From: an uncultured Methylococcaceae bacterium
GTDB lineage: Bacteria; Pseudomonadota; Gammaproteobacteria; Methylococcales; Methylomonadaceae
Assembly (NCBI GenBank): GCA_903903765.1
Contig: CAIVAH010000074.1
Coordinates: 1 to 19,510 of the forward strand
Length of the DNA stretch: 19,510 nt
Direction: 5' to 3'
Within the stretch, counting starts at the first letter, position 1. The number at the start of each line of letters is the position of its first letter. Shown here in pieces: positions 1 through 8,418 of this stretch. The notes under the pieces are model-generated. The model saw only the letters and a program-made list of their open reading frames with translations. It was not told the origin of the DNA and ran no database searches. A program made the translations under genes and the position numbers.

Positions 1-237
1 AATATCTTAATTCCGATGGCGGGTTTAATTGATAAAGCCGCAGAATTAGCTCGCTTGGATAAAGAGATTCAAAAGATTAATAATGATCTCCCACGTGTAG
101 AAGGCAAATTAAGCAATCCTACGTTTATTGATAAAGCACCAGCAGATGTGATCGATAAAGAAAAAGCTAAATTAGCGGATTTACGTTCAACTTTAAATAA
201 TCTTGAACAACAAAAAGCTAAAATCCAAGCTTTATAA
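1..237 (+). CDS. valS: Valyl-tRNA synthetase, C-terminal end (partial)
   Basis: This is the 3' end of a gene that enters from the left edge in frame 1; 78 residues and the TAA stop are visible. ValRS charges tRNA-Val with valine in the cytoplasm. The visible part begins with [20 protein letters not shown] and continues as a Lys/Glu/Leu-rich helix pair ending QQKAKIQAL. This matches the C-terminal coiled-coil arm that in class Ia ValRS contacts the tRNA elbow; the PMAGLID segment is a strong family signature. The catalytic HIGH and KMSKS motifs would lie upstream and cannot be seen. An internal ATG at 16 is not a start, because the frame is open to the window edge. A hairpin follows nine bases after the stop. 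Confidence 0.95.
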   Translation, partial: NILIPMAGLIDKAAELARLDKEIQKINNDLPRVEGKLSNPTFIDKAPADVIDKEKAKLADLRSTLNNLEQQKAKIQAL

Positions 238-245
238 TACCGATA

Positions 246-272
246 GGGAATGCTAGCTTTGTTAGCATTCCC
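246..272 (+). terminator. Hairpin after valS, probable terminator
   Basis: A perfect 10-bp inverted repeat, GGGAATGCTA (246-255) and TAGCATTCCC (263-272), encloses a 7-base loop and starts nine bases after the valS stop. The sequence after it (TGTATATTTAAG) is U-rich but has no clean run of U, so termination may be partial. The position between valS and the pilus block supports a terminator role. Confidence 0.65.
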
Positions 273-356
273 TGTATATTTAAGTAAAACCCGCTATACT
301 GTGAGTTCTTTAGATTAATTTCTAATTCTTTAACCCGCCCCCCACCTGATAATCTT

Positions 357-2069
357 ATGCCTGATGCTGCAACTGAAGATTATCCGTTCAAAGGTTTTAA
401 TCATTTTTTGCTAACTAGTCAGCAAATAAACACGACCTTAGGTCTACAATATAGCAAAGCCGCTACCAAAATGCAGATGACTTTACTGCATTATCTTATT
501 ATCAATAACCTGATTGATAGCCTAGATGTCGCGCTTAAGGCGTCTGTGGAATATGGCTTAGCGTTATTAGATTTAAATGCAGTCGATTTAACACAACTGC
601 CTTTATATCTTCTGAATGAAAAGTTGCTTCGTAAGCATAATACGTTGCCACTCTTCGTTAGAGGTAACACGCTGTTTATTGCCTTAGCTGATCCCACAGA
701 TCAAACCGCCTTAGATGAAATAAAGTTTCATTGCCAATTACACCCAGAAGTCATACTCGTAGAAGCACTCAAACTTACCAGAGCGATTGATATTTGCATT
801 GATGCGTCGACTAGTACTAATTTGACGCTATTTGAAAACACTTACGATGCTTCTGATATAAGCCTATCTATTGAGGACACTAGCGATGATGCGGATATCA
901 ATGATACGCCCATCGTCAGTTTTTTAAATAAAACCTTAACGGATGCAATTAAAAAAAACGCTTCTGATATCCATCTTGAAACTTATGAAAATACATTTCG
1001 GATACGCTTTAGAACCGATGGTTTGCTTTATCAATATGCTAACCCCCCTTTAAGCATTGCCAATAGAATCATTTCCAGAATTAAGGTGATGGCTAAACTG
1101 AACATCTCAGAACATAGAATCCCTCAAGATGGACATCTTAAAATATCTCTTAGTAAAGACAAGGCTGTAGATTTTAGAGTGAACGCCTGCCCTACCTTAT
1201 TTGGAGAAAAGATTGTGCTCCGAATCCTGGATCCTAATAAAGCCCATATGGGTGTTAAACAATTAGGCTTTGAACCCGAACAAGAGAAGCTGTTTCTAGA
1301 TGCTATTAATAAGCCCTACGGCATGATTTTAGTCACTGGCCCGACAGGAAGTGGTAAAACAGTGACGTTGTATAGTGCCTTAAATCTACTAAACCGAATT
1401 GAATGTAATATCTGTACTGTAGAAGACCCTGTAGAAATAACTGTTGATGGGATTAATCAAGTCAATGTTAATTTAAAAACCGGTTTAACGTTTGCTACGA
1501 CCCTAAGAGCCTTTTTAAGACAAGACCCTGACATTATCATGGTAGGTGAAATCAGGGATTTTGAAACAGCGGATATTGCTGTAAAAGCCGCCCAAACTGG
1601 TCACTTAGTGCTATCTACTTTACACACCAACGACGCCCCACAAACGTTAAATAGACTGCTACAAATGGGTATAGAACCCTACAATATTGCCTCGGCTATC
1701 CTACTAATAATGGCGCAACGCTTAGCGCGCTGTTTGTGTCCATTGTGCAAAAAAATTGTAATTATACCAACCGCAACTTTATTAAGTTTTGGCTTTAATG
1801 AATCTGAACTAAATGACCTTACGATTTTTGGTGCAGTCGGGTGTGATAACTGCAAAACGGGTTACAAAGGCCGTATTGGTATTTTTCAGGTAATGCCTTT
1901 AAGCGAGGCTTTACGAAATTTAATCTTAGCTAACGGCAATGCTGAACAAATCACCCGCTTAGCAGAGCTTGAAGGCAATCATACTTTAAGAACCTCCGGT
2001 ATTAATAAGGTGCGCCTAGGCATTACCAGTTTAGAAGAAATCGATCGAATTACGAAAGAGAAACAATAA
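357..2069 (+). CDS. pilB: Type IV pilus assembly ATPase PilB
   Basis: PilB is the hexameric cytoplasmic motor that powers pilus extension by ATP hydrolysis. The 570-residue length is normal for the family. The N-terminal part (about 1-150) resembles the GspE/PilB N1 domain. The C-terminal motor carries the Walker A GPTGSGKT (328-335), the Asp box around EDPVE (356-360), the Walker B-type DPDIIMVGEIRD (390-401) and the His box GHLVLSTLHTNDA (415-427). A zinc-binding pair CPLC (461-464) and CDNC (496-499) separates PilB and GspE from the retraction ATPase PilT. The gene ends four bases before pilC, as expected for an operon. No convincing Shine-Dalgarno sequence precedes the ATG; a C-rich tract lies at 334-346 instead. 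A GspE of a type II secretion system is the alternative, but the pilC-pilD context favours PilB. Confidence 0.95.
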   Translation: MPDAATEDYPFKGFNHFLLTSQQINTTLGLQYSKAATKMQMTLLHYLIINNLIDSLDVALKASVEYGLALLDLNAVDLTQLPLYLLNEKLLRKHNTLPLFVRGNTLFIALADPTDQTALDEIKFHCQLHPEVILVEALKLTRAIDICIDASTSTNLTLFENTYDASDISLSIEDTSDDADINDTPIVSFLNKTLTDAIKKNASDIHLETYENTFRIRFRTDGLLYQYANPPLSIANRIISRIKVMAKLNISEHRIPQDGHLKISLSKDKAVDFRVNACPTLFGEKIVLRILDPNKAHMGVKQLGFEPEQEKLFLDAINKPYGMILVTGPTGSGKTVTLYSALNLLNRIECNICTVEDPVEITVDGINQVNVNLKTGLTFATTLRAFLRQDPDIIMVGEIRDFETADIAVKAAQTGHLVLSTLHTNDAPQTLNRLLQMGIEPYNIASAILLIMAQRLARCLCPLCKKIVIIPTATLLSFGFNESELNDLTIFGAVGCDNCKTGYKGRIGIFQVMPLSEALRNLILANGNAEQITRLAELEGNHTLRTSGINKVRLGITSLEEIDRITKEKQ

Positions 2070-2073
2070 GCCC

Positions 2074-3300
2074 ATGTCGAATCCCTTAGAAGATGAGTAC
2101 TTTGATTTCCACTGGCAAGGAACCGATAGCCATGACACACTGCATGAAGGTATTATTAGCGCAAGAAATCTATTGTTAGCCAGAGTCGCTTTAATTGACA
2201 AAGGCTACCAAATCACCGCGATTTCTGTAAAAGTAAAACCCGTATTCCAGTTCAATTTTCAACACATTAGCAGCGCTGAGATCACAATATTCTTCCGACA
2301 ACTGGCTACTTTATTGAGTGCGGGAATTCCGTTAGTACAAGCCCTAAGCGTTATTGGACAAGGCCATGAAAACCAAGGCATGCAAAAACTATTATCAGCA
2401 CTAATGGAAGATATTCAGAATGGCCAAACCCTAGCTGACAGCCTTAGAAAGTTTCCGAAATATTTTGAGCATTTAATTTGCAATCTAATTACAGCCGGTG
2501 AAAATGCTGGGATTCTGGAGTCTTTGTTGACAAAAATAGCCACTTATAAAGAGAAAACCGAACTATTACGCAAGAAATTTAAAAAAGCCTTAATTTATCC
2601 ACTGACGGTTTTAAGTGTTGCCTTTGTAGTGACCGCAATACTTTTAGTGTTTGTAATACCGGTATTTAAAGAACTCTATACAAGCTTTGGGGCCGAATTA
2701 CCTTTATTTACTCAATCAGTTTTAAGTCTATCAACTTGGCTTATTAATGATTGGTGGATTATAGGTCTATTGCTGCTGATAATCAGTTATAGTTTTTATT
2801 ATGCTCAAAGGCACTCAAAAGCATTTGAACATTTTATCGATAGCACACTACTAAAGCTCCCTATTGTCGGTCAGTTAATAACTAAAGCGATTATTGCAAG
2901 ATTTACCCGAACCTTATCTACTCTATCTGCAGCAGGTATTCCTATTGTTGATGCCCTGCACTCAGTTTCTGGTGTCTGTGGTAATTATGTATATTCTGAA
3001 GCGATATTATCCATGCGAGACGATGTAGCAACCGGCCATAGACTGCAATACGCTATGTTGAAAACGCATTTATTTCCAAATTTTGTCCAACAAATGATTG
3101 CTATTGGTGAAGAATCAGGGGCACTAGATAATATGCTCGCTAAAACAGCCGATTTTTATGAAGCAGAACTTGATAATTTAGTAGATAACTTAGGTAGCTT
3201 AGTCGAACCCCTAATTATGGTGTTATTAGGCCTCATAATTGGTGGTTTAGTTATTGCAATGTACCTACCCATTTTTCAAATGGGTGCGGTGATGGCTTAA
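2074..3300 (+). CDS. pilC: Type IV pilus inner-membrane platform protein PilC
   Basis: PilC is the polytopic platform protein that couples the PilB motor to pilin insertion in the inner membrane. Its 408 residues match the family. Two homologous T2SF (GspF) domains are visible, about residues 70-193 and 275-396, each opening with a related helix: FFRQLATLLSAGIPLVQAL and FTRTLSTLSAAGIPIVDAL. Hydrophobic segments fall near 172-195, 226-243 and 370-395, the usual three-helix layout. The short N-terminal segment (FDFHWQGTDSHDTLHEGIIS) fits the family opening, which supports the ATG at 2074. The gene starts four bases after pilB, so translational coupling is likely. A short inverted repeat (TGGGTG at 3281-3286, CACCCA at 3305-3310) brackets its stop but is too weak to call a terminator. 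Confidence 0.95.
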   Translation: MSNPLEDEYFDFHWQGTDSHDTLHEGIISARNLLLARVALIDKGYQITAISVKVKPVFQFNFQHISSAEITIFFRQLATLLSAGIPLVQALSVIGQGHENQGMQKLLSALMEDIQNGQTLADSLRKFPKYFEHLICNLITAGENAGILESLLTKIATYKEKTELLRKKFKKALIYPLTVLSVAFVVTAILLVFVIPVFKELYTSFGAELPLFTQSVLSLSTWLINDWWIIGLLLLIISYSFYYAQRHSKAFEHFIDSTLLKLPIVGQLITKAIIARFTRTLSTLSAAGIPIVDALHSVSGVCGNYVYSEAILSMRDDVATGHRLQYAMLKTHLFPNFVQQMIAIGEESGALDNMLAKTADFYEAELDNLVDNLGSLVEPLIMVLLGLIIGGLVIAMYLPIFQMGAVMA

Positions 3301-3375
3301 ATAACACCCACTCTACATTATGTTATACTTTAACAACTATCTAAGCTCCCTCACTTATCTTAGTCAATACACCTA

Positions 3376-4254
3376 ATGTTGCAAACCCTTGATAACCTTT
3401 TCAACAACGTCTACATATTTGCTTTATTTATCGGGTTAATCGGCTTAATGATTGGTAGCTTTCTTAATGTAGTTATCTATCGTCTACCCATTATGTTGCA
3501 AAATAGTTGGCGCTCAGAATGTTTAGACTATCTGCAAATAACGCCTGAAGACATTGCACCACAAAAGCCATTCAACTTAGCACTGCCGCACTCACATTGT
3601 CCAAAATGTTCCACTCTAATAAAACCACATCAAAATATTCCGGTTTTGAGTTATCTATTTTTAAAAGGACGCTGTGCAAGTTGTAAAACAGATATCCCTG
3701 TTCGATACCCTTTTATTGAATTATTAACGGCTATTGTATCGATCATTATCGCCGGTCATTTTGGTTATTCTACACATACTTTTTTTGCCTTAATTTTAAC
3801 TTGGGGCCTCATCGCACTTAGTTTCATTGATATCGATCATCAACTATTACCTGACAATATCACTCAACCTTTACTCTGGCTAGGCTTGTTCTTAAGTATT
3901 TTTGGTTTTTACTGCAACACCAGTAATAGTATCATCGGCGCGATTTCTGGCTATCTAAGCTTATGGTGTGTATTCCATGGTTTTAAATTAATGACTGGTA
4001 AAGATGGTATGGGCTATGGAGACTTTAAACTATTAGCTGTTTTTGGTGCTTGGCTAGGCTGGCAGTATTTACCGTTAATTATCCTACTCTCGTCCTTAGT
4101 TGGCACACTGATAGGATTGATCATGATATCGCTTAATAAACGCGATCATTCTACCCCATTTCCGTTTGGCCCTTATTTAGCAGTAGCCGGATGGCTAGCA
4201 CTTTTATGGGGTGAAGAACTAAACAGGTTTTATTTCTCGGCCTTTGGTCTTTAA
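3376..4254 (+). CDS. pilD: Type IV prepilin peptidase / N-methyltransferase PilD
   Basis: PilD is an inner-membrane aspartic protease (family A24A) that removes the leader peptide of prepilins and methylates the new N-terminal residue. The 292-residue protein opens with GSFLNVVIYRLP (27-38), the typical first segment. A cytoplasmic four-cysteine zinc site follows (C75, C78, C100, C103), characteristic of the bifunctional peptidase/methylase. The two catalytic aspartate regions are IDIDHQLLPD (151-160) and GMGYGDFK (211-218, with D216). Several hydrophobic helices fill the rest. It lies 75 bases after pilC and three bases before coaE, the conserved pilBCD-coaE order. In species that also have type II secretion it usually serves both systems. 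No pilin substrate gene is in the window. Confidence 0.96.
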   Translation: MLQTLDNLFNNVYIFALFIGLIGLMIGSFLNVVIYRLPIMLQNSWRSECLDYLQITPEDIAPQKPFNLALPHSHCPKCSTLIKPHQNIPVLSYLFLKGRCASCKTDIPVRYPFIELLTAIVSIIIAGHFGYSTHTFFALILTWGLIALSFIDIDHQLLPDNITQPLLWLGLFLSIFGFYCNTSNSIIGAISGYLSLWCVFHGFKLMTGKDGMGYGDFKLLAVFGAWLGWQYLPLIILLSSLVGTLIGLIMISLNKRDHSTPFPFGPYLAVAGWLALLWGEELNRFYFSAFGL

Positions 4255-4257
4255 ACA

Positions 4258-4854
4258 ATGCTTAGAATCGGTTTAACGGGTGGCATCGGCTGTGGCAAAA
4301 CCACAGTAACAAACATTTTCGAACAACTTAAAGTACCGATTATTGATGCCGATATCATATCCCATCAATTAGTCGCTGTAGGTCAACCTGCGTTGTTACA
4401 AATTAAGGAACTATTTGGCGACCTTGTTATCAAACCAGATAATTCATTAAACAGACCGGCTTTAAGAAACATTATTTTTAATAAGCCTGAATACAAATCA
4501 CAACTTGAAAACCTTCTACATCCGCTTATCTATAAACAAATAGCCGAAGAAATCAAATTATTAAATCATGCTTATTGCATTATTTCTGTACCCTTATTAT
4601 TCGAAACGCAGATGACTGATTTAGTGGACAGGGTTTTGGTGATTGATTGCAGTGTTGAAGAACAAATAAATAGGCTTTTATCTCGCGAAGGTATGAGTCT
4701 TGAAACTATAAATGCCATCATTGACCATCAAGTATCAAGAGATTATAGAATTAGCCATGCCGATGACTTAATTATTAATACTGAAACACACGATAAACTT
4801 GCAGAAGAAGTTAAAAAACTGCACAATTTGTACCTTTCAATCAGCTCGCACTAG
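4258..4854 (+). CDS. coaE: Dephospho-CoA kinase
   Basis: CoaE phosphorylates the 3'-hydroxyl of dephospho-CoA with ATP, the last step of coenzyme A synthesis in the cytoplasm. At 198 residues it has normal family length. The P-loop GGIGCGKT (8-15) follows the opening MLRIGLT, and IDADIISHQL is the usual substrate-site segment just downstream. The later VPLLFET and LSREGMS segments fit the core and lid of this P-loop kinase. It begins three bases after pilD and its stop codon is part of the likely ribosome-binding site of zapD. The pilD-coaE-zapD-yacG order is conserved in many gammaproteobacteria, which supports the call. Confidence 0.96.
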   Translation: MLRIGLTGGIGCGKTTVTNIFEQLKVPIIDADIISHQLVAVGQPALLQIKELFGDLVIKPDNSLNRPALRNIIFNKPEYKSQLENLLHPLIYKQIAEEIKLLNHAYCIISVPLLFETQMTDLVDRVLVIDCSVEEQINRLLSREGMSLETINAIIDHQVSRDYRISHADDLIINTETHDKLAEEVKKLHNLYLSISSH

Positions 4855-4867
4855 GATCGTTTTGTCT

Positions 4868-5638
4868 GTGAATAACTCCATTACTTATGAATTTCCACTA
4901 AATGAAAAAATACGTGTATTCATAAGACTCGAACATCTTTTCAATCAATTTATTCATTTTTCAGCCAGTCCAGATATCAATGATAAACGTGCGGCCATTA
5001 GTGTTTTACTTGATATTATATCTATATTTAAACGCTCTGATTTAAGATCAGAAGTTTTAAAAGAATTAACCCGTCAAAACACTGCCTTAAAAAAAATAGC
5101 TAGCAGTGAAGGCGTCAATCAAGAAAAACTCCAAGAGATTCTTAATCAGTTAGATGATGTGACCAAAAAATTACATGGTTTAACTGAAAAAATGGGTTTA
5201 ACTAATGCTGACAATAACTTACTACAAAGTATTGCGCAACGTAGTTCTATCCCCGGTGGTAGTTGCTCTTTTGACTTACCCGAATATCATTATTGGCTAT
5301 CACAAGATGAAGCATATAGAATAAGAGACTTAGAAAATTGGTTTAAACCCTTTAAAGATATAAACACCGCCGTAAACTATATTCTTAATTTTATTCGTAA
5401 TAGTTGTAACCCAAAGTCGGAAACTGCATTAGCGGGTTTTTTTCAAATAGATTTAGATCAAAAACAACCCTATCAACTGATTCGACTCGATGTAGATAAG
5501 TCCATACAGTGCTTTGCTGAGATAAGTGGTGGCAAACATCGCTGCAATATCCGCTTTATGCAAATAATGTCCGATAACAAAACCCCTATTCAATCTGTTG
5601 CAGATATTCCATTCACCCTGACTCGCTGCTTATTTTAA
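4868..5638 (+). CDS. zapD: Cell division protein ZapD (FtsZ-bundling), GTG start
   Basis: ZapD (YacF) binds the C-terminal tail of FtsZ and bundles its filaments at the division ring. The protein matches from [21 protein letters not shown] onward, the typical opening in this family. The frame is also open upstream to an ATG at 4799, but that would overlap coaE by 56 bases and add 23 residues unlike ZapD. I therefore chose GTG at 4868, giving 256 residues against about 247 in E. coli. A TAGGAT ribosome-binding sequence (4852-4857) precedes it at ten bases and shares bases with the coaE stop. [20 protein letters not shown] in the middle is a conserved family segment. Its TAA overlaps the yacG ATG by one base (TAATG), so the two are coupled. 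Confidence 0.92.
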   Translation: MNNSITYEFPLNEKIRVFIRLEHLFNQFIHFSASPDINDKRAAISVLLDIISIFKRSDLRSEVLKELTRQNTALKKIASSEGVNQEKLQEILNQLDDVTKKLHGLTEKMGLTNADNNLLQSIAQRSSIPGGSCSFDLPEYHYWLSQDEAYRIRDLENWFKPFKDINTAVNYILNFIRNSCNPKSETALAGFFQIDLDQKQPYQLIRLDVDKSIQCFAEISGGKHRCNIRFMQIMSDNKTPIQSVADIPFTLTRCLF

Positions 5639-5844
5639 TGTCACCGACAAACAAACCTTTGACGGTAAAATGCCCTACATGTAAAAGCGCTGTAGAATGG
5701 CTACCAGAAAATAAATTTAAACCTTTCTGTTGTGATCGCTGTCGCTTAATTGACTTAGGCGAGTGGATATTTGAAGAAAAAAGAATTCCAGGCGAATCAA
5801 TTGAATTAGACATAACCGATGACAACGACTTTTTCTATCAATAA
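5638..5844 (+). CDS. yacG: DNA gyrase inhibitor YacG, zinc-finger protein
   Basis: YacG is a small zinc protein that in E. coli binds GyrB and inhibits DNA gyrase. The 68-residue product has the four-cysteine site C12-x2-C15 and C31 (or C32) with C35, followed by [12 protein letters not shown], a strong family signature. The acidic C-terminal tail (DITDDNDFF) is also usual. It starts inside the zapD stop (TAATG), a coupled overlap that fixes the start. Together with coaE and zapD it forms the conserved housekeeping trio. The hyp cluster begins 27 bases further on. Confidence 0.95.
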   Translation: MSPTNKPLTVKCPTCKSAVEWLPENKFKPFCCDRCRLIDLGEWIFEEKRIPGESIELDITDDNDFFYQ

Positions 5845-5871
5845 ATTATTCTTAATATTATAGGTAACCTC

Positions 5872-6099
5872 ATGTGTCTTGCCTTACCAATGCAGATAAC
5901 TAAAATAGTTGGTAACAGTGCACACTGCGAAACTCATGGCGTGACACGAGAAGTCAGTTTATGCTTATTGCAAGAAGAAGATATCCAATTAGGTGATTAT
6001 GTGTTAATTCATGTTGGCTATGCTTTGCAAAAAGTAACAGCGTCCGAAGCTTTATCTACTTGGGAATTGATCGACCAAATGCAAGCAAGCGCTGAATGA
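5872..6099 (+). CDS. hypC: Hydrogenase maturation factor HypC
   Basis: HypC is a small chaperone that, with HypD, holds the iron while its CN and CO ligands are built, then delivers it to the hydrogenase large-subunit precursor. The 75-residue protein begins MCLALPMQI; the N-terminal Cys2 is the essential ligand, and MCLALP is diagnostic. IHVGYALQK in the middle contains the conserved histidine. An AGGTAA ribosome-binding sequence lies just upstream of the ATG. It is the first gene of the hyp cluster and sits one base before hypA. The HybG paralogue has the same signature, so specificity for a given hydrogenase cannot be read from the sequence. Confidence 0.95.
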   Translation: MCLALPMQITKIVGNSAHCETHGVTREVSLCLLQEEDIQLGDYVLIHVGYALQKVTASEALSTWELIDQMQASAE

Positions 6100-6100
6100 T

Positions 6101-6451
6101 ATGCATGAACTATCTTTATGCGAAGATTTACTAGATCAAGCACTTACTATAGCGCAACAACATCAAGCTAAGTACATTGAAGCACTAACACTTATCATTG
6201 GCCCTTTAGCCGGAGTTGAACCCCTTTTACTGGAAAATGCTTTCGCAATTCTAAAAATTGGCACGCTAGCAGAAACCGCAACACTGATCATACAAAGCTC
6301 ACCCGTCATTATTGTTTGCCTTGTTTGTAACCAAGAATCAACAGTGTCTGCAAACCATTTGGTCTGTCATCACTGTCATAGTAATGACACTCAATTGTTG
6401 AATGGAGCTGAATTGATTTTGGCTAATTTGACCTTATTTACCACTTCATAA
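6101..6451 (+). CDS. hypA: Hydrogenase nickel incorporation protein HypA
   Basis: HypA is the nickel metallochaperone that works with HypB to insert nickel into [NiFe]-hydrogenase, and in some species urease. At 116 residues it is full length. The N-terminal MHE triad supplies the nickel ligands, with His2 essential. A structural zinc site has the pattern C-x2-C-x12-C-x2-C (CLVC then CHHC), the normal HypA spacing. The gene starts one base after the hypC stop with almost no spacer, so translation is probably coupled. HybF is a close paralogue; the position between hypC and hypB supports HypA. Confidence 0.94.
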   Translation: MHELSLCEDLLDQALTIAQQHQAKYIEALTLIIGPLAGVEPLLLENAFAILKIGTLAETATLIIQSSPVIIVCLVCNQESTVSANHLVCHHCHSNDTQLLNGAELILANLTLFTTS

Positions 6452-6469
6452 TGAACCTAAAGATGCAAT

Positions 6470-7309
6470 ATGTGTAATACCTGTGGCTGCAATATAACAC
6501 CGGGTAATCGGCCATTTATCAATGCTGAAAAACCCCAAAAAGGCTTAACAACCATTTCTGTCTTACAAAACTTATTATCACATAATGATAAGCAAGCTGA
6601 TCATAATCGTGCGCACTTTGATGCAGAAAAAGTGTTGGTGATTAATTTAATGTCAGCGCCAGGTTCTGGAAAAACGGCTTTATTAGAAACCACTATAAAA
6701 ACTTTAAAAGCGGCTTTAAATATCGCTGTTATTGAAGGTGATCTTGAAACTGAAAATGATGCGTTACGTATTCAGGCGCAAGGTGTACCCGCTTATCAGA
6801 TAACCACCGGAACGGCCTGTCATTTAGATGCACATCTTATACATAACGTCTTACACCATATATCTCTTAAAGGCTTAGACCTATTATTTATTGAGAACGT
6901 GGGTAATTTAGTGTGTCCTGCCAGTTTCGATCTGGGCCATCACCGAAATGTAGTTTTACTTTCTGTAACTGAAGGTGATGACAAACCCTCTAAATATCCT
7001 GTTATGTTTAAGGCTGCCGATTTAGTGCTGATTACTAAAGCTGATTTATTGCCGTATTTAGATGATTTTGCTATTGAAAATGCCATAGAGAATATCCATA
7101 ACCTAGCTAACAAAGCGCCTATCATTACTTTTAGTTCTAAAAACACTACTGGCATTGACGATTGGACAGCTTGGCTGATGACAGAAATAATACAACATCA
7201 AAAACGCCTACTCCAACATGAAACTTTAAAACCCAAAATTCAAACTGAAGGTATAAACCTTCATACCCACCCAGCAAATAAACTTAAGCCTGTCCAACAG
7301 CCAAAATAA
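6470..7309 (+). CDS. hypB: Hydrogenase nickel incorporation GTPase HypB
   Basis: HypB is a SIMIBI-class GTPase that drives nickel transfer during [NiFe]-hydrogenase maturation. The 279-residue product begins MCNTCGC, the high-affinity N-terminal nickel motif CxxCGC known from E. coli HypB. The Walker A SAPGSGKT is at 62-69, and TGTACHLDAH carries the Cys-His pair that binds metal in the G domain. ENVGNLVCPASFDLG is the switch/Walker B region, and TKAD is the guanine-specificity motif. A long histidine-rich storage stretch, seen in some HypB proteins, is absent; only a few scattered histidines lie near residues 38-49. The C-terminal tail after about 245 is a poorly conserved, His/Lys/Pro-containing extension. 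It lies 18 bases after hypA and 8 before hypD. Confidence 0.96.
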   Translation: MCNTCGCNITPGNRPFINAEKPQKGLTTISVLQNLLSHNDKQADHNRAHFDAEKVLVINLMSAPGSGKTALLETTIKTLKAALNIAVIEGDLETENDALRIQAQGVPAYQITTGTACHLDAHLIHNVLHHISLKGLDLLFIENVGNLVCPASFDLGHHRNVVLLSVTEGDDKPSKYPVMFKAADLVLITKADLLPYLDDFAIENAIENIHNLANKAPIITFSSKNTTGIDDWTAWLMTEIIQHQKRLLQHETLKPKIQTEGINLHTHPANKLKPVQQPK

Positions 7310-7317
7310 TTATCATT

Positions 7318-8418
7318 ATGGCGATGGATGCGAAACAATTACTTAAACTTATTCATCAACTCCCTATAACAGAAACCATACGGGTGATCAATGTTTGTGG
7401 GGGGCATGAACGCTCAATTACGCATGCAGGATTAAGAAGTTTATTACCCGTACATATCGATTTAATTCCAGGCCCCGGCTGCCCTGTATGTATTTGTCCT
7501 GAAGAAGATATTTATTTAGCGCTACAAATAGCCCTCAATGAAAATGTGACTTTAGTAGCCTTTGGTGATTTATTTAGAGTTCCCGTTAACACGAGCATTA
7601 ACGGAGTTCGTACTTTAGAGCAAGCTAAAGCCAAGGGGGCAAAAATACTCCCCATTGCATCACCTATGGACGCGCTTAACATGGCTGTCCAAAACCCTGA
7701 GCGCACTATTGTCTTCTTTGTCGCTGGCTTTGAGACAACCTGCGCACCAATTGCTGCCCTGTTATCAGCAGCGATTCCAACCAATTTATTGATACTCATG
7801 AGTGGAAGATTAACTTGGCCAGCTGTCAAACTGTTACTCAACGCTGACAAACAAAACTTTGACGCACTAATTGCACCCGGACATGTTGCTACTGTTATGG
7901 GTTATGAACAATGGCGTTTTGTCACCGATGATCATCACATACCCACGGCAGTCGCTGGTTTCACAACTGAGAGCTTACTCAATGGACTTTATTCCGTATT
8001 ACGTCAACATTTAGAAAGAAACATATTTCTAGATAATTGTTATTCTCAATTAGTGCAAGCTAAGGGTAATTTAAAAGCACAAACATTGCTGTCTAGTGTT
8101 TTTACAATTATTGATGCAAATTGGCGAGGTATTGGCAATATCCCTAATTCTGGCTTTGAATTAGCTGAGCATTTATCAACCCATAATGCACGCATATATT
8201 TTTCTGACTACTCTCATCAGGCCCGTAAAAATGCAGGCATAATGCCAGCTGGTTGTGACTGTGCTAAGGTGATTTTAGGGCAGATAAAACCTAATGCTTG
8301 TGCCTTATATGGACATAGCTGTGTTCCCAGAAATCCAATAGGACCTTGTATGGTCTCTGATGAAGGTGCATGTAAAATCTGGTGGAATTCGGGAATTGGC
8401 AATACAAATGAGCCCTGA
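7318..8418 (+). CDS. hypD: Hydrogenase maturation iron-sulfur protein HypD
   Basis: HypD forms the scaffold with HypC on which the Fe(CN)2CO unit is assembled. The 366-residue protein shows its diagnostic motifs: CGGHE (27-31), GPGCPVC (52-58), GFETT in the centre, and a C-terminal cysteine cluster (CDCAK, NACALYGHSC, GPCMVSDEGAC) that supplies the [4Fe-4S] ligands. Two ATG codons stand two codons apart (7318 and 7324) with no clear ribosome-binding sequence to choose between them; the upstream one is used here. The 3' end overlaps the start of hypF by 11 bases, so the two are probably translated together. Confidence 0.96.
   Translation: MAMDAKQLLKLIHQLPITETIRVINVCGGHERSITHAGLRSLLPVHIDLIPGPGCPVCICPEEDIYLALQIALNENVTLVAFGDLFRVPVNTSINGVRTLEQAKAKGAKILPIASPMDALNMAVQNPERTIVFFVAGFETTCAPIAALLSAAIPTNLLILMSGRLTWPAVKLLLNADKQNFDALIAPGHVATVMGYEQWRFVTDDHHIPTAVAGFTTESLLNGLYSVLRQHLERNIFLDNCYSQLVQAKGNLKAQTLLSSVFTIIDANWRGIGNIPNSGFELAEHLSTHNARIYFSDYSHQARKNAGIMPAGCDCAKVILGQIKPNACALYGHSCVPRNPIGPCMVSDEGACKIWWNSGIGNTNEP

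Noticed and set aside
295..300. TATACT as a -10 for pilB
   Set aside because: No acceptable -35 sits 16-18 bases upstream and there is no extended -10, so it was not listed as a promoter.
3281..3310. Inverted repeat across the pilC stop as a terminator
   Set aside because: The stem is only six base pairs with an 18-base loop and no U run.
4799..4867. Longer zapD reading from ATG 4799
   Set aside because: It overlaps coaE, adds residues not resembling ZapD, and GTG 4868 has a ribosome-binding sequence at proper spacing.
6470..6620. Histidine-rich nickel storage region in HypB
   Set aside because: Only scattered histidines are present; the CxxCGC motif is real but there is no poly-His stretch.
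7512..7850. 112-codon minus-strand open frame inside hypD
   Set aside because: It is antisense to a well-conserved gene, has no recognisable domain, and looks like a compositional shadow.
8360..8407. Longer hypF reading from ATG 8360
   Set aside because: The extra 16 residues lie inside hypD, and the acylphosphatase domain begins normally after ATG 8408.
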